Shown here piece after piece: positions 46,129-58,075 of a DNA stretch of 64,000 nt. The stretch covers positions 186,001-250,000 of the forward strand of contig JAJHTX010000006.1 in NCBI GenBank assembly GCA_032164295.1. The letters are read 5' to 3'. The stretch's first letter is position 1. Every line of letters begins with the position of its first letter. The position numbers and the translations under genes were made by a program. Origin of the DNA: Inonotus obliquus. Taxonomy: Eukaryota; Basidiomycota; Agaricomycetes; Hymenochaetales; Hymenochaetaceae. A model generated the notes under the pieces. The model made no database searches and was not told the DNA's origin. It was given only the letters and a program-made list of their open reading frames with translations.

Positions 46129-48641
46129 ATCTCAGGACACGATGACCGATGGATTTTATCTTCCGAATTGGAGCGGGTCAGGAAGAGGTTGGAGAAGAAG
46201 AGGTTTGGGCGCAAGGGCTCACAACACGGTCGGCGCATTATATGATGAAACCCAGCCTTTCACAGCTATCTTAGCGACGGACCCCACGTCGTAGGCACGA
46301 AATGATGAGCGCTGAAGAAGAACTTGAACTATTTACACGGCGCGCGAATTGAATTGTTGTCATCCAACGATCCGCCTCGGATCAGGTCGTCAATGCCTAA
46401 TCAGGTCGCCGCTTAGGCTGACTACGAGAATAGATGACTGTATTGCCACCATCATGCCGTCTGTGCCCGCCATCAATATATAAGGAACATACGCGTCAAT
46501 CTAAAACATCCAGTGACAAATTAATGAAGTAATATTGAAACAGTCTCGGTGAACAAACATCTCGAGAACGCGCACCTTATCGCCAGATTAATAAAGCATT
46601 TCTCGCCTTCAGCGCTTGCGTATTATTGTGAAAATAGATATCACCTTCGAAGTCGAGTACGCCAAAACCAACTCTGTTTGATGGCTCCGGTTCCAAATCT
46701 AAGCGTCCCGTGCAGCTCCGATCAGAGCTGATATTTGAATGAGTGAGCTGGCACCGGTTCGCATACAAATCACCACAGGTTTTGATGATGCCTACATTAT
46801 CACCGCGTTCGGCATGAATGAGGGATAACCGACGGCAGTGTCAACAAAGCAGCAACAGTAACCTACCAGTCCATTGGAGGCTTGGTTACTTTGTGATACT
46901 GCATGAGGTTAAAAGGGACAGTATCAACAATCTGACAATTTGTTCGTGCGAGTTTTTCATCTTCGACCCGGGCCAAATGAGAACTGGTATAACCCTCAGG
47001 GATGCATCTTCGTACTCGACTGAGCCGCTTCCCAATGGTAGGGATGGAAAGGCGGTAACAAGTGGTAGAGTCTGGAGTTGCATCAAGTCACGTTTTTTAC
47101 CGCTATTGACTTATTGACGTACCTAGTGGGGAGTGGCAATCTCCAAGTGCCGGGCGAGCCCCCTTTTTTTCAAGCGGAGTTGTAACATCTACCATATATG
47201 GTAAGAAACAGCGATCCATATTTACCGCCTTTCGATACAATGTACCAATCCTTCATGAGACCAGATAATTAGCATTTTATGAGAAATATACCAGAGAATT
47301 AAATAAAGACATTCACTTGATATGATACTAGACAAATTAAGACCAAAATGAGCATACATAGCATGTTTTTTTGTAGATTATTACCGGTCAACAGTACTCA
47401 TGGTCTTGAACAAGGTCTTTGGTGATGTTGCTGGTTATTCATTTGTATACACAGTGACTTTCTAATATGAATATATCAGAAGCATACTATCTGCTGTATT
47501 TTAAAGCTTGCTAAACTGATTCCTTGATGTAGATGGTGTCACTGTATGCATCTCTGAGAAAGACTAAGATAAGCACTATGCAGTATCATTGATGGCATTT
47601 TTGGAGCTTGTACAGGTACCATGGTATATTTACTTGATTTATCAAATGAATTTTGTGCTTACAGACATTTTGCAATATTTTCTTGCATTATTGCTCTTTT
47701 GCTGGTTTGTGCACCCATACAAATGCAATGTCACGTGACAGAGTTTTCCTTTATTCGGTGAGATTCAATGCACTCTTCGAACACTCAGAACTCAGTGAAT
47801 TTCTCAATGATTTCCATGTAAACGTACGAATCGCATTGTTTCATGACTATCTTCATTTTGTTGAGAAAAAATTTTCAAGAAATTATCTAGTTCCTTAGAT
47901 ATGACCTAAAACTATACAATATCTCAGCGGATTTTAGTAAAAGTCGATTTCTTTTTTGAAGATATTGGTCTAAAGACATCAAGGACATGATATACACACT
48001 TAATACTAGTGATCTTTGTGATGTGGGAGGGTTACATGAAGTCGAATGTGTCTCTCAAAAACCGGTCATCGCTTATGCTTAAGCGAGCTCCGGCACGACG
48101 CGGCAACGACCGTGAGAACGGTCGTTTTTTTGATAGGGATTGCCACTCCCCATACCTAGCCTATGATCAGAATGAACGCGTGAAATCCAACAGATCTGCG
48201 AGGCCCGACTGAACCACTGCACGGAATGCATCTGCGGACGGTCACATACCGGTCAGGACAACTCCACTGGATTAACTACGACGCTAGGTGTGCCTGTGGC
48301 CTCGTGTTCAAACCCTTCGTAAAGCGCTACACGGCGAATAGATTATCACCGGAGAACTGCAAAGCGCTCACCAGAAGCAAGCCCTAAGACTTCTGTCATT
48401 CAACATTCTTTGTGAGATTCGTTCGGGGTGTATAGAGAAGTCAAGCGTCAATCAATCAAATCAACAAAGCATTTCATAGAAAAGCGAATAATCCACAGCA
48501 CGTATGAAAGGCAGGGTAGTACGCGATAAGTTGGCCCCTATGAGCAAGCAAAAACCAGCCTCAATGCCACCGAATAAAAATAAAAGATGATGCTTTGAAT
48601 GAAGGCCCCCTATCACCACATCAATCACTCCTTTATAGTCG
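46129..48641. other. Long intergenic region, AT-rich in the middle
   Basis: About 2.5 kb without a supported gene. From about 47150 to 48000 the sequence is visibly AT-rich. Small frames such as 47653-47898 show no recognisable motif. Two adjacent hairpins are noted separately at 48070-48131. Confidence 0.45.
48070..48131 (+). other. Two adjacent hairpins followed by a T-run
   Basis: CGCTTA/TAAGCG forms a first stem. AACGACCG (48105-48112) and CGGTCGTT (48119-48126) form a second with a 6-nt loop, followed by T residues to 48131. No A/B box was seen, so no tRNA call is made. Confidence 0.35.
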
Positions 48642-51600
48642 TCACGGCGGAGATAGCGCCTTCAGGACACGGGCGTGTATCCGTGGTGCAAGCATTTCAA
48701 TAGCTTCGGCATCACATATTAAACCTGTTTCAAGAGGCACAACGTCCATCGCCTTTAGTCGCTGAGATCGCGAAGTTTGGTTTTGATTCGATTGCATCGA
48801 TGTACCGAAAGATGAGTTTACGATTGCATCATGCACGGCATCCTGAATGATTCGCTCAAAGCCAGGTATGGGCAAGAGAACTCCGATTTGCGTCCCAGTC
48901 GACGGTGATTCGTTGGAAGCTGTTTTGTTCGAAGCTGATTTCTCCTTGCTGGATTCCTTACTGTGAGGAGCTTTCCCGGTACCCGACGACTGCTTATCTC
49001 GCCTTCGTGGAGAATGAGAGGTCGCCAATGGCAGGCTGGCATCTAGAATAGCCACGCGGAGACCAGTCATTAATCGGAAGTCTAGCGCATGTCTGAAGAG
49101 TGGAGGACTACCGATCAAACTAAGAAAAAACGTAGAAGATGCATGGCATACCTCAAGTCACCATACATCACACGGTACCACCCTGCCGCCTTCGTCAGAA
49201 CCTCAACAGCAATGCCTTGTGCACCATCTGGTTTGACCTTGTCTTCTCGAATCTCATTCCCCACCCTTAACACATCCAGCATACAAACAAGAGGCAAGCT
49301 GTGACGCAATAGGCTCACTAGTTGATGGAGCGATTTCGATAACAGTGGCCCGTGTCGAAGAATGTGCTGAAGGAAAGGCTGCGCTTCTTCGTGCGGATTG
49401 TACAACTCGTCGTCGTCCATGGGACGCGAGGGATCAGAAGGGACGAGAAGAGTCGCCTGCCGCCCGAGCTTACGGATTCGCGAGAATGAAAGCTCATATG
49501 AGCTGCTTGGCATTAGCTGGTCCGTACAAGTTATTGATACAGTGAAATCCTGTTTTATCCAGCTTCAACAACAAGTTGCAAGACGGATAAGTGGAGTTTC
49601 ATACCTTTGCATAAGCGAACTCCACGGTCTGCAAGTCAAACGATAACAGTCGTACGTCCTCCCACGACTTCTGCTTCGCCATTTGTGCGACTTCTCTCGC
49701 AATGACTACCATCTTTGAGACTTTCGCCCATTCCTCCAGGAATTCGTCGACACATGTATCAACGGTCTCTGACAAGAAGGATACAATAGCCTCCCGAGCG
49801 TCATATATTATGCGCTTCGATGGTCGAATGACGGTGCTCGTTCCAGCACGCTTGCCGACAGGCTGCTGTACATACTTCAACTTCACACAAGTAATAACCT
49901 GCAACTTTTTATTCGACCACCAATTGAGCGGCACCACGCGAATGTTCGGCATAGCAGCTTCTGCTGCGGGGACTCCAGCAAGAATGTCGGTCGACTGTAC
50001 GCATAATCCAGGGACAGACCTGACGAGGGATGATTGGGAATGCGATTGGTCCAAATGAGGCACTACTGGTAGAGAAGGCTCCATGTATGTGTAAGGAATA
50101 CCTCTCCGCTTTAGCTGCAGCTCCACTTTCGTGTACGCAACTCGAGCGCTATATTTAAAAGTTAGGAACGAGCAATCGGTAGTTATCAATGAGACAAACC
50201 AGCAATAAGCGTAAAGTTCTCGAAGAACCTCTGTTTCAAGCTTGAACCTAGGTGCAATTAGTACTGTTACAGTGGACGAAAGTGGGGACATACCGATCGA
50301 CATTGAAGTCGATGTCAAAAGTTCGAAACCCACCAAACGGACCCGTTCTCGAGGTTCTGTTTGGTTGCTGCACAGAAGACCCCGGCGCTCCGGTTCGTTC
50401 CTTTACAATAATGCCACTACCATGAATTTTCTGAACATCAAGCCACCCAATATCCTGAAGCACTAAATCTGACGTCATACTGTTCTGTATGGGCTGCGCA
50501 GAGATCAATGCAAAGCGGAATTCTAGCTCGGTGACCGAGATGACTAGGTAATATCCATGGAAATTCGCAAGTTGTATGAAGAGCGTTGCGCGCGCGTCGC
50601 GTCCGAGTTTGGCCATCTCTGTCGATAAATAAATGAAGCTGAGTGCTTAATCATATTTCTAAGGGTGCATAAATACCGACCTTCTTTTGGCAGGTTACGA
50701 GTTCGGAAAGTAGTAAGACCCATATATCGGGCTTTCTGCTCCGCAAGATCTACAATAGTCTGGGGCCAGAATCAGACTCATCCTTGCGTATAATCACGCT
50801 GAACTGTGACTTACGGTGAAACGTGCCATGACAAGGAATTCAAAGACCATGAGCGGATTTTCGTTGATCTTCTCGGTGAACACAGCATATTGTGGCGCTC
50901 GGCCTGCAACCGCCAAACCACCAGTATCTCGGAGCAAAATGCGTCCTGTCCGCGTGTCAATGGAAACCGCAATATACTCATCGGCGCAGAGGTGCATTCG
51001 TAACACGTAGTTCTCATCTGTTACGTGAAACTCAGTGAGTTTCGGATATACTACAAGGACGTTGCATCCCTGCTTACCTTCGAGTTTGAGTGACAATTCA
51101 CCAGGGAAGGAAAACATATCGCCATACGGCCCGCTCTGCAAGGAATGTCTATACACCTCAAGGATCGCGTATGCATGCTTTGTTATTGCCTTCCGGATCA
51201 GGGCTTCGAAGTTCAGATCTTGAGGATCCTAACAAAAGGGTCAGACTCGCTTATTTCAGGACGGGGTGCCACTGGACACAGACCACTTCAAGCTCCCCAG
51301 GTTCAAGCTGTTCAAGATGAGGTGGCAACTGAACGGCCAATGCACCTTTCGCTGGTTCCCACTTGACCGAAAGACGAAGCGTCTCGATCTCGTCCGAAGG
51401 CTGTTGCCCATTTAGCCTGGCATCTTGCTGAAGCTTCGCTAATATCCGCTCCTTTGGAGAGCGTTGAGGCCCCCCTCCAGCTCTTACTGAGGCGTGAGTT
51501 TGAAGCAAAGACACCGTAATGGTTCCGCCAATCGGTGACATCCGAGTTTTCTGGAACCCCGGTCGGACAGGGATGTTAGATTGTGGTCGTCTAAAACATT

Positions 51601-53227
51601 GACAAAATAATTCGCGATGAATCTCGAGTATAACCTGGAAACTTCGACTCACACCCAGTATGAGGCGGTGAATGTCTTGCCATCTCGACTTTTTTCCAGG
51701 TTCAGGTAATCCTGCCAGCCTAGAGACCTTAATCTTTGAGCCTACCATAGTATCAGCATGAAAGTTCCTAATTCAAGTCAAGTAAATATGTCCACCTGAA
51801 AGAATAGAATCTCAAGCTGGTACGAAAGCGACATCATTTCTGTAAGGTCATTAAACAATCAGAAATCGATTACACAATCAAATAGCTTACGCAAGAAGTT
51901 GAAGAGTCGAACAAGGGGAGCGTCGACTGTCCCTGGTAGCAACTCTGCGCGGGGAGGAGGTTGGAAGTCTGGAGGAGCATTCGGATCGGGAAGGATTGGA
52001 ATATAATAATTTAGACGTCCATCCGCCTCGTCCGCAATATGTCGCTTCAGCCATCCTGATGGTCGCTTTGGAAAATCTAGTCCCGGGTAGCTTAGACACT
52101 CGTATGAAGAATGAGAAACTTGGTATACTAACCTTGAACATCTGTAAGCTCGCCTCCTATGTTGTGCAGAAAGTCCACGTGCACGAAGAACCACCCTTCG
52201 TTCTTCTGGGCACCTCTCAAAGCTAAAGATGCTTCGAATAGGTTTGCAACCGTGAAGTGCACTCGACCGTCCTCTTTTCAGGGACATGAAGCTTCCAATA
52301 CGCAATACAAGATCGAGGAACAACATACCGATCCGATAATGGGACATTTCTACAGGGACGATCTCGTTCATACGTAGGCGGAAGCGGATTATCTCTTCCA
52401 TCTCTGCTAGAGTCTTCTTTATTTCGTCGTTGGTGAGGCTCGGAGGGGTGATAAAGAATTTCTGCATTTACGTGAGTCCTGAGAAAAAGCTTGAACTTTA
52501 CTGACTTTCTATTACTCACTTTAATCTGTGTCGGTAATCGCAGATATGAGCCGGTAGTAAGGACATCTAGAGCAGTGAGAAGATCATGATTGCGTAGTCT
52601 GTTTATTGTTTTAGCAATGTGCCATTAAACATCATGTTATTACCAACCGCGCAGGAGCAAGCCCTTCCTTGACATTCTTGACGGCTTCTATGCACTCCAG
52701 AAACTGCCTGTTCTGCTCCATCAAGAACGCAGTAATATTCTTCAACGCCATTTAGCAACGGAATCTCAGACCCAAGACTACAATTCTGCACGAACCATAG
52801 CCTTTTGGACATCCCCAGCATCTCTCGACCATCGCATGACCGCGTATAATTTAACAACTTGCTTCTTGGTCTTCACGACCCAGTCCGCGATGGTTCGTTT
52901 CCGAGCAGCATCTGACATTCCAGGTAGCCTACAAGATCGGAAGGTTCAGTATAAGTACGCCGTGAGAATGAGTATTACTTACGTTTCCGCCATCTCCGTC
53001 AGCTCCGCATAGATGGCCTGCACCATTCTCTGAAGCAATTCGCTGAGAGGAATCTGTCCATCGTGAACGACCGGAAGTTCACGTTCAAGCTCTTCCGTGC
53101 TCGATTCGCCCTCAAGTCCGTGAGGGATGATTTCATTCGTAAAGTGTGAGCCATAATGCCCATTGGTTGAAGGTCCACTTGAACCATTGCTTCCTGAGGC
53201 GTATATTCCGTTGACTTTTGTCTCCAT
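48642..53227 (-). CDS. MED14: Mediator complex subunit 14
   Basis: MED14 (Rgr1) is the scaffold subunit of Mediator and links its head, middle and tail. ATG at 53227 gives METKVNGIYASGSNGSSG, then I-P-L-S-E-L-L-Q-R-M-V-Q-A-I-Y-A-E-L-T-E-M. Further on are V-M-R-W-S-R-D-A-G-D-V-Q-K-A-M-N-I-T-A-F-L, A-P-A-R-L-R-N-H-D-L-L-T-A-L-D-V-L and S-Y-L-R-L-P-T, the classic N-terminal MED14 pattern. The body is broken by many introns. C-terminal exons retain P-M-D-D-D-E-L-Y-N-P-H-E-E and L-L-S-K-S-L-H-Q-L-V-S-L-L, and the last exon has a serine/lysine-rich linker. Stop at 48642. It is transcribed away from the SCYL1 gene. Confidence 0.92.
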
Positions 53228-53425
53228 TGCGCCAGATCAAGGCTATGAAGGCGCTCGTATATCGTTGAGAGCGCGTATGGTGGGCATAAACGCGTTGGGT
53301 GAGGCGAGGTGCAAGAAGAATGATGATAGTAAAGGAAAGGAAGAACAAGGCGCGTGCCTCGTGAGCGTGGCCTTTGATCGACATGCCTCTTGTCTTCGAC
53401 CCACGGCCACGGTCAACATTTTATA
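53228..53425. promoter_or_regulatory. Divergent promoter between MED14 and the SCYL1-like gene
   Basis: Only 198 bp separate the two start codons. No TATA box or clear box motif was recognised. Confidence 0.5.
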
Positions 53426-56400
53426 ATGGATCTACTGAGGAATCTTGGCTCAGCTGCAGTATCGTCCCTGGTGCAGAAATCCGGCCTGAATCTACCGTTT
53501 ACTCTTGGGGAAAAGAACTCGTACTTCGAGGGAAGAACATTCTGGTCACTGTACGATGGAACGAAGAAAGTGAGTAATTATATTCCTAATCTTCATTCTA
53601 CGTACACCAATTGCTCGTTGTTTCCTCTCTTTCCAGGATGATGGAACACCAGTCTCGGTATTCATATTCGATTCCAATCAGCCATCTCGAAGAAATATGC
53701 TTCCGCTCGCAAAGAACGCGCTTCGGAAACTTCGCACCGTGCGACATCCTGATGTTCTCAAATTCATCGACACTGCCGACTCAGATTCTACTGTATACAT
53801 AATGACGGAACGAATCAGACCATTAGGACAAGCTCTTCAAAGCTGGTCGGGTAAGGGCTCGAAAGAACGCGAAGAATGGCTCGTGTGGGGATTACAGCGC
53901 ATATCCGTGCGTGCATACGTGTCCATTCTGTTGATCTAATTCGAACACGAGATCTAGACAGCTCTTGCATTTGTGAACGATTCGTGCGCGTCGAGTCATG
54001 GAAATGTACGCGTTGACTCAATATTCCTTTCTCCTTCTGGAGAGTGGAAACTTGGCGGGTTTGAGCTACTCAGTAACGCTAAGGACGATCAAGCCGTTCT
54101 CTATGTATGTATCTTCACTGATCCTGCTTTCTGCCTGTCAAACGCGCCTATTAGACCCTTGGTAGCGTTCTACCTGACTCAAATAGACATGCTTCCCCGG
54201 AAGTCAAGAAAACCGGTTGGTCGTCCTTGAAGGAGTGAGAGTAATCTCTCATTTTGGGCAGAACATTGTATCTCACACATAGCAGACACCACCCCTCCGT
54301 CGCGGATGCATACGCCCTCGGTCTTCTAATTCACTCAGTCTTCAACCCGAATGCACCATTGCCAGCTACGGCAGATCCGCCGCACCCTCCACCTCCAGCT
54401 TCGTCACGAGGTGCAATCCCAACTTCAATCTTCGCGCAATACAAGAAACTCCTCAATCCCAACCCTAAAGCCCGTATGGCTCCTGCCGCGTTTCTGGAGA
54501 CGGGTATGGCCAAGATGGGAGAAGGATGTGGCTTCTTTGCGAATAATACCTTTGTTCGAATCTGTGAAGGTCTCGATCAATTCAGTATTCAAGGGGAGGC
54601 TGAAAAGGCTACTTTACTTCGGTAATCCGTTTGTCAACCTGTCTTTCGGATAGGTACTGAATACTCGATGCATCAGTTCGATCAAGGAATCAGCATCTAA
54701 CCTTCCCCCAGAATTCGCCTCGCACCGTGTTCTCCCCTCGCTTGTTTCCGCACTCGAGTTCGGCGGCGCTACTGCAAACACAATCCTTCCTATCGTTCTC
54801 CAACTTGGTGTGCATGCCTCTCCATCGGACTATCCAACGATTGTCCTTGCGCCCGTGACGAAACTCTTTGCAAGTCCAGATCGAGGGACGCGCATGGCGC
54901 TACTCGAACATCTTTCCGAGTATGCCGACAAACTGGATAATAAAACTGTTGCAGACAAGATTTGGCCACATCTTCAGACGGGATTCACTGATACGGTAGC
55001 AGTTATTCGAGAGGCAACTGTTAAATCCATAAGCCTTCTCTATCCAAAGGTGACTTATCGTGTATGCGGTTTCTTAAGAAGATGTCTGACGAGAAGAATA
55101 GTTCAATGACAGAATTCTGAATAACGACCTTCTTCGACACCTCGCGAAAATGCAATCTGATCCCGAATCAGCGATTCGTACGAATACATGCATCCTAATT
55201 GGTCGACTTGGTCCTTCTCTCGGTTATAACACCAAGAAGAAAGTCCTTGTACCTGCGTTTGCTCGAGCACTTAAGGATCCATTCGTCCATGCGCGGGTGG
55301 CAGCGCTTATGGCGTTTATGGCTACGACCGAGTGCTTTGATATAGAAGACCTTGCATCGAAGGTCATACCATGTATTTCGTTCACGTTGATCGACAAAGA
55401 GAAGTGAGTGTCTTGACCCGCCTGAGTCTGTGCAGCACCTTCTGATAACTCAACAAGGTTGGTTCGAGATCAAGCATTCAGAGCTATGGAGCTCTTTGTT
55501 AAAAAACTGGAAGCTCATGCCGCATCAATGGTTCGTGCGTTGCATACATGTCAAGAAACATGACTAATGTCATTAACTATAGCCGGAAACGGCCATGAAT
55601 GAGAATGGGCAACCAAACGTTGCTCTACCAGTTCCAGCTGGTCAGAATGCGCTTGTACACTCCGCCGCGGGAGCAGCGAGCACACTCGCCGGATGGGCTA
55701 TGTCTTCGCTAAGCAAGAAGGTACTGAAGCAAACCAAATCATACTGCAGATATATCCTGATACATCAGCAGCTAGTCCCAGGCGATCTCCAAAGTACAAT
55801 GGCAACAGCGACAATTTCAACTCTTCGCACGACCTCTACTCCAGCCGTTCCAACTCTCAATGGCTCCGGTTCTGCCTCTTCGCTCACAGGCTCAGCACGG
55901 ACTACGTCACAACCCGCATCGACACTTTCTTCTCCAGGCGTTCCGTCGTCCTCTACTGGAAAAGCTCGTGGTATGCAGCTGGGCGCGAACAAGAGGTCGG
56001 CTGCGGAGGTTGCAGGCATCGACGCGTGGGCTTCGGAAGACTTGATGGATGTCAATGCTGATCAAGACGATTGGACCGCGTTCGAGAGTGCTCCTCCAGG
56101 GAGGTATCCTTCTTCGCTTGGGTTTGATGAACCGACTCCCACTCTAGCTGTCGATGGTAAGACTAGTTCCTCTCTTATTTGTGGAGCTTAAGATTCAGCG
56201 TCGGGACTTCTAGAAACTGATGATTGGGGAACGATGGACGATGGACAAGGAGACAGGAACACCTTCGCGGATGCATGGGGGAGCGACCTCCATGCTCCGC
56301 AGCCAACTAAACCTCGACCATCTTCTCTTTCTCCCGCAGCGAAAGCGAAAACCTTACCACGAAAAATGTCTTCATCAATCGCCCCTACCAAACCTTCACT

Positions 56401-56656
56401 ATCATCGTCACACATCATCACCTCGCCTGTACCCCGCGCTGTCTCCCCTGCAGCAAGCACTCCGCCTCTTACACCAAACCCATCGACCACACCAATGACC
56501 AAAGAGGATAAGGCGGCTGAGATGGCGAGAAGAAAGGAAGAGCGGAAGCAGGTTAGTTGTCAATGTATCTTTTGCTCCCAAAGATTCTAATGAAGTCCTT
56601 CATAGCGTATCGCGATGCTGAAAGAGCACAAGAAGCATGTCGCACCGAAAACGTGA
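53426..56656 (+). CDS. SCYL1/Cex1-type pseudokinase with HEAT repeats
   Basis: SCY1-like proteins act in tRNA export (yeast Cex1) and COPI vesicle traffic. ATG at 53426 (MDLLRNLGSAAVSSLVQKSG). The kinase-like domain contains F-W-S-L-Y-D-G-T and V-Y-I-M-T-E-R. The catalytic sites are lost: S-S-H-G-N-V-R-V replaces HRD, and L-G-G-F-E-L replaces DFG. The activation region reads L-P-D-S-N-R-H-A-S-P-E-V-K-K-T-G-W after an intron with acceptor near 54153. HEAT repeats follow from about residue 330 (R-T-N-T-C-I-L-I-G-R-L-G). The C-terminus is low complexity, with the basic tail R-K-E-E-R-K-Q-R-I-A-M-L-K-E-H-K-K, as in SCYL1/Cex1. Complete. Confidence 0.92.
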
Positions 56657-56951
56657 CACTAGACGTGTTTGATCATTGGCTCTAGCATGAGTGTACCAAG
56701 CCGTCTATTCTACACACATATACCACATGCATATACATAGTAGTCGTAGTAGTAATTGCGTCGTTTCCTTGGTATTATCATAATCTACTGCTTTTCTCGT
56801 TGCTGTAAATCTTCGAGCGGGACACGAACAAGCCGTTCGCAGAACTGAGGCGCCAACTCTTGCGATGTATTCTCGTCCCATTTGGGTTGTTTCGCGGATT
56901 GCGATACTAGCAACGACGCGTTAGTGTAACGATAAAGAAGAAAGACAAAGC

Positions 56952-57276
56952 TCAAGTCGTACATGATAAACCGAGGATGCGGAACATTTCTGGCCATTGG
57001 GATAACACCTCTCCATGTACTATAGATTCAATCGCTATCAGAAAGCCTGCCTTGTTCAAAAAATGCACTAAGCATACCCTTGCCAGCGTCAGCCATTACG
57101 TTGCAGTCCAAATCGATGGCCTCCAACCTACGGACATACTCAAGGCTCAACTGTTCCAGCGCGCGCAACGCGTCGTATTCTTTCTTCTTCTCTTCCAGTT
57201 TCGCGTTTAGCTGTGTATTAGATGCTTGGGATGCTGTAGAACTAGCTTGTGACTGCCGAATCGTAGACTTGCGCAT
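56952..57276 (-). CDS. DAD2: DASH complex subunit DAD2
   Basis: DAD2 is part of the DASH/Dam1 ring that couples kinetochores to spindle microtubules. ATG at 57276 (MRKSTIRQSQASSTASQASN) starts a short coiled coil: L-N-A-K-L-E-E-K-K-K-E-Y-D-A-L, then L-E-Y-V-R-R-L. A 43-nt intron (57035-57077) follows M-A-D-A-G-K. The last exon reads E-S-I-V-H-G-E-V-L-S-Q-W-P-E-M-F-R-I-L-G and stops at 56952. The Q-W-P-E-M-F-R end is the family signature. The length (about 93 residues) is normal. An upstream GTG continues the frame but ATG 57276 fits best. Confidence 0.85.
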
Positions 57277-58075
57277 GGTTGCTAAACGGCGACGAGAAAA
57301 CGCGAAAGTCACGACAACGTGATTATAATCACAAACATATCCGGATATAGAGATAGTTTATTATTATGGTTAGGGTTAAAATAAACAAAAAACCAAAAAA
57401 AAATTGAGGCCCACCCAGCCCGAGGGCCGAAATGGGACAGGAAAATATTCAGACAGTGCATACGGAATGCACCGCATACAAACCACAGGCCCCCTCTGAG
57501 GACAGGGTCGCCGTGCTATGGATGAGCCCCATGGCCCACGCCCCCAAGACATGAAGGGGGGGGCGCCGTCAAGGTAAGTATGAAGATCTTAGATAATCAA
57601 TGTGGCTCACTATATGGACTCCGCATTTCAGCGCACGGACCATTGACATTTTTGGGTGATTTTTCGTGGGAGAATGACTGTTTAGGAAGTTTGATAGATC
57701 TTCTCAAGTAGTCCTGTTCGAAATTCTGTGTTGGACAATTCTTCAATCCTCTCCATCATCATCCCCGCGCTGCTAGGCTATCCTCTGTACATATTTCCTA
57801 ACTTGCAACCTCAATATCAAATAATGTGACCTAAAGAATGAATTGACGTCATTGCCTGACACGAACTGAAGAGCTGCATAAGACACTTCGACATTTCTAG
57901 CGATCTTTTCCCTTTGTGAAACACCAAGCGATATCATACTGACAACCTCTATTAGTAAATTTGTACAATAAGAAGGGAACTATTCGTAAGAATCCGATGC
58001 TGCATACACCCCCACAGAGGCTCTGGAACAAAACTACGTTCGTCAAAGATACTGAACTCAGTTATCCCCGATCCA
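57277..58075. other. Intergenic region with GC-rich block
   Basis: A poly-A tract with one TTAGGGTTA run near 57370 is followed by a GC-rich stretch at about 57400-57570 unlike its surroundings. It may be a decayed repeat. No gene seen. Confidence 0.35.

Noticed and set aside
48070..48131. Possible bacterial-type terminator or tRNA gene
   Set aside because: The organism is a fungus and no A/B box or cloverleaf can be drawn. I kept it only as a hairpin.
57360..57380. TTAGGG-like run suggesting a telomere
   Set aside because: Only about one and a half units inside the window, flanked by unique genes.
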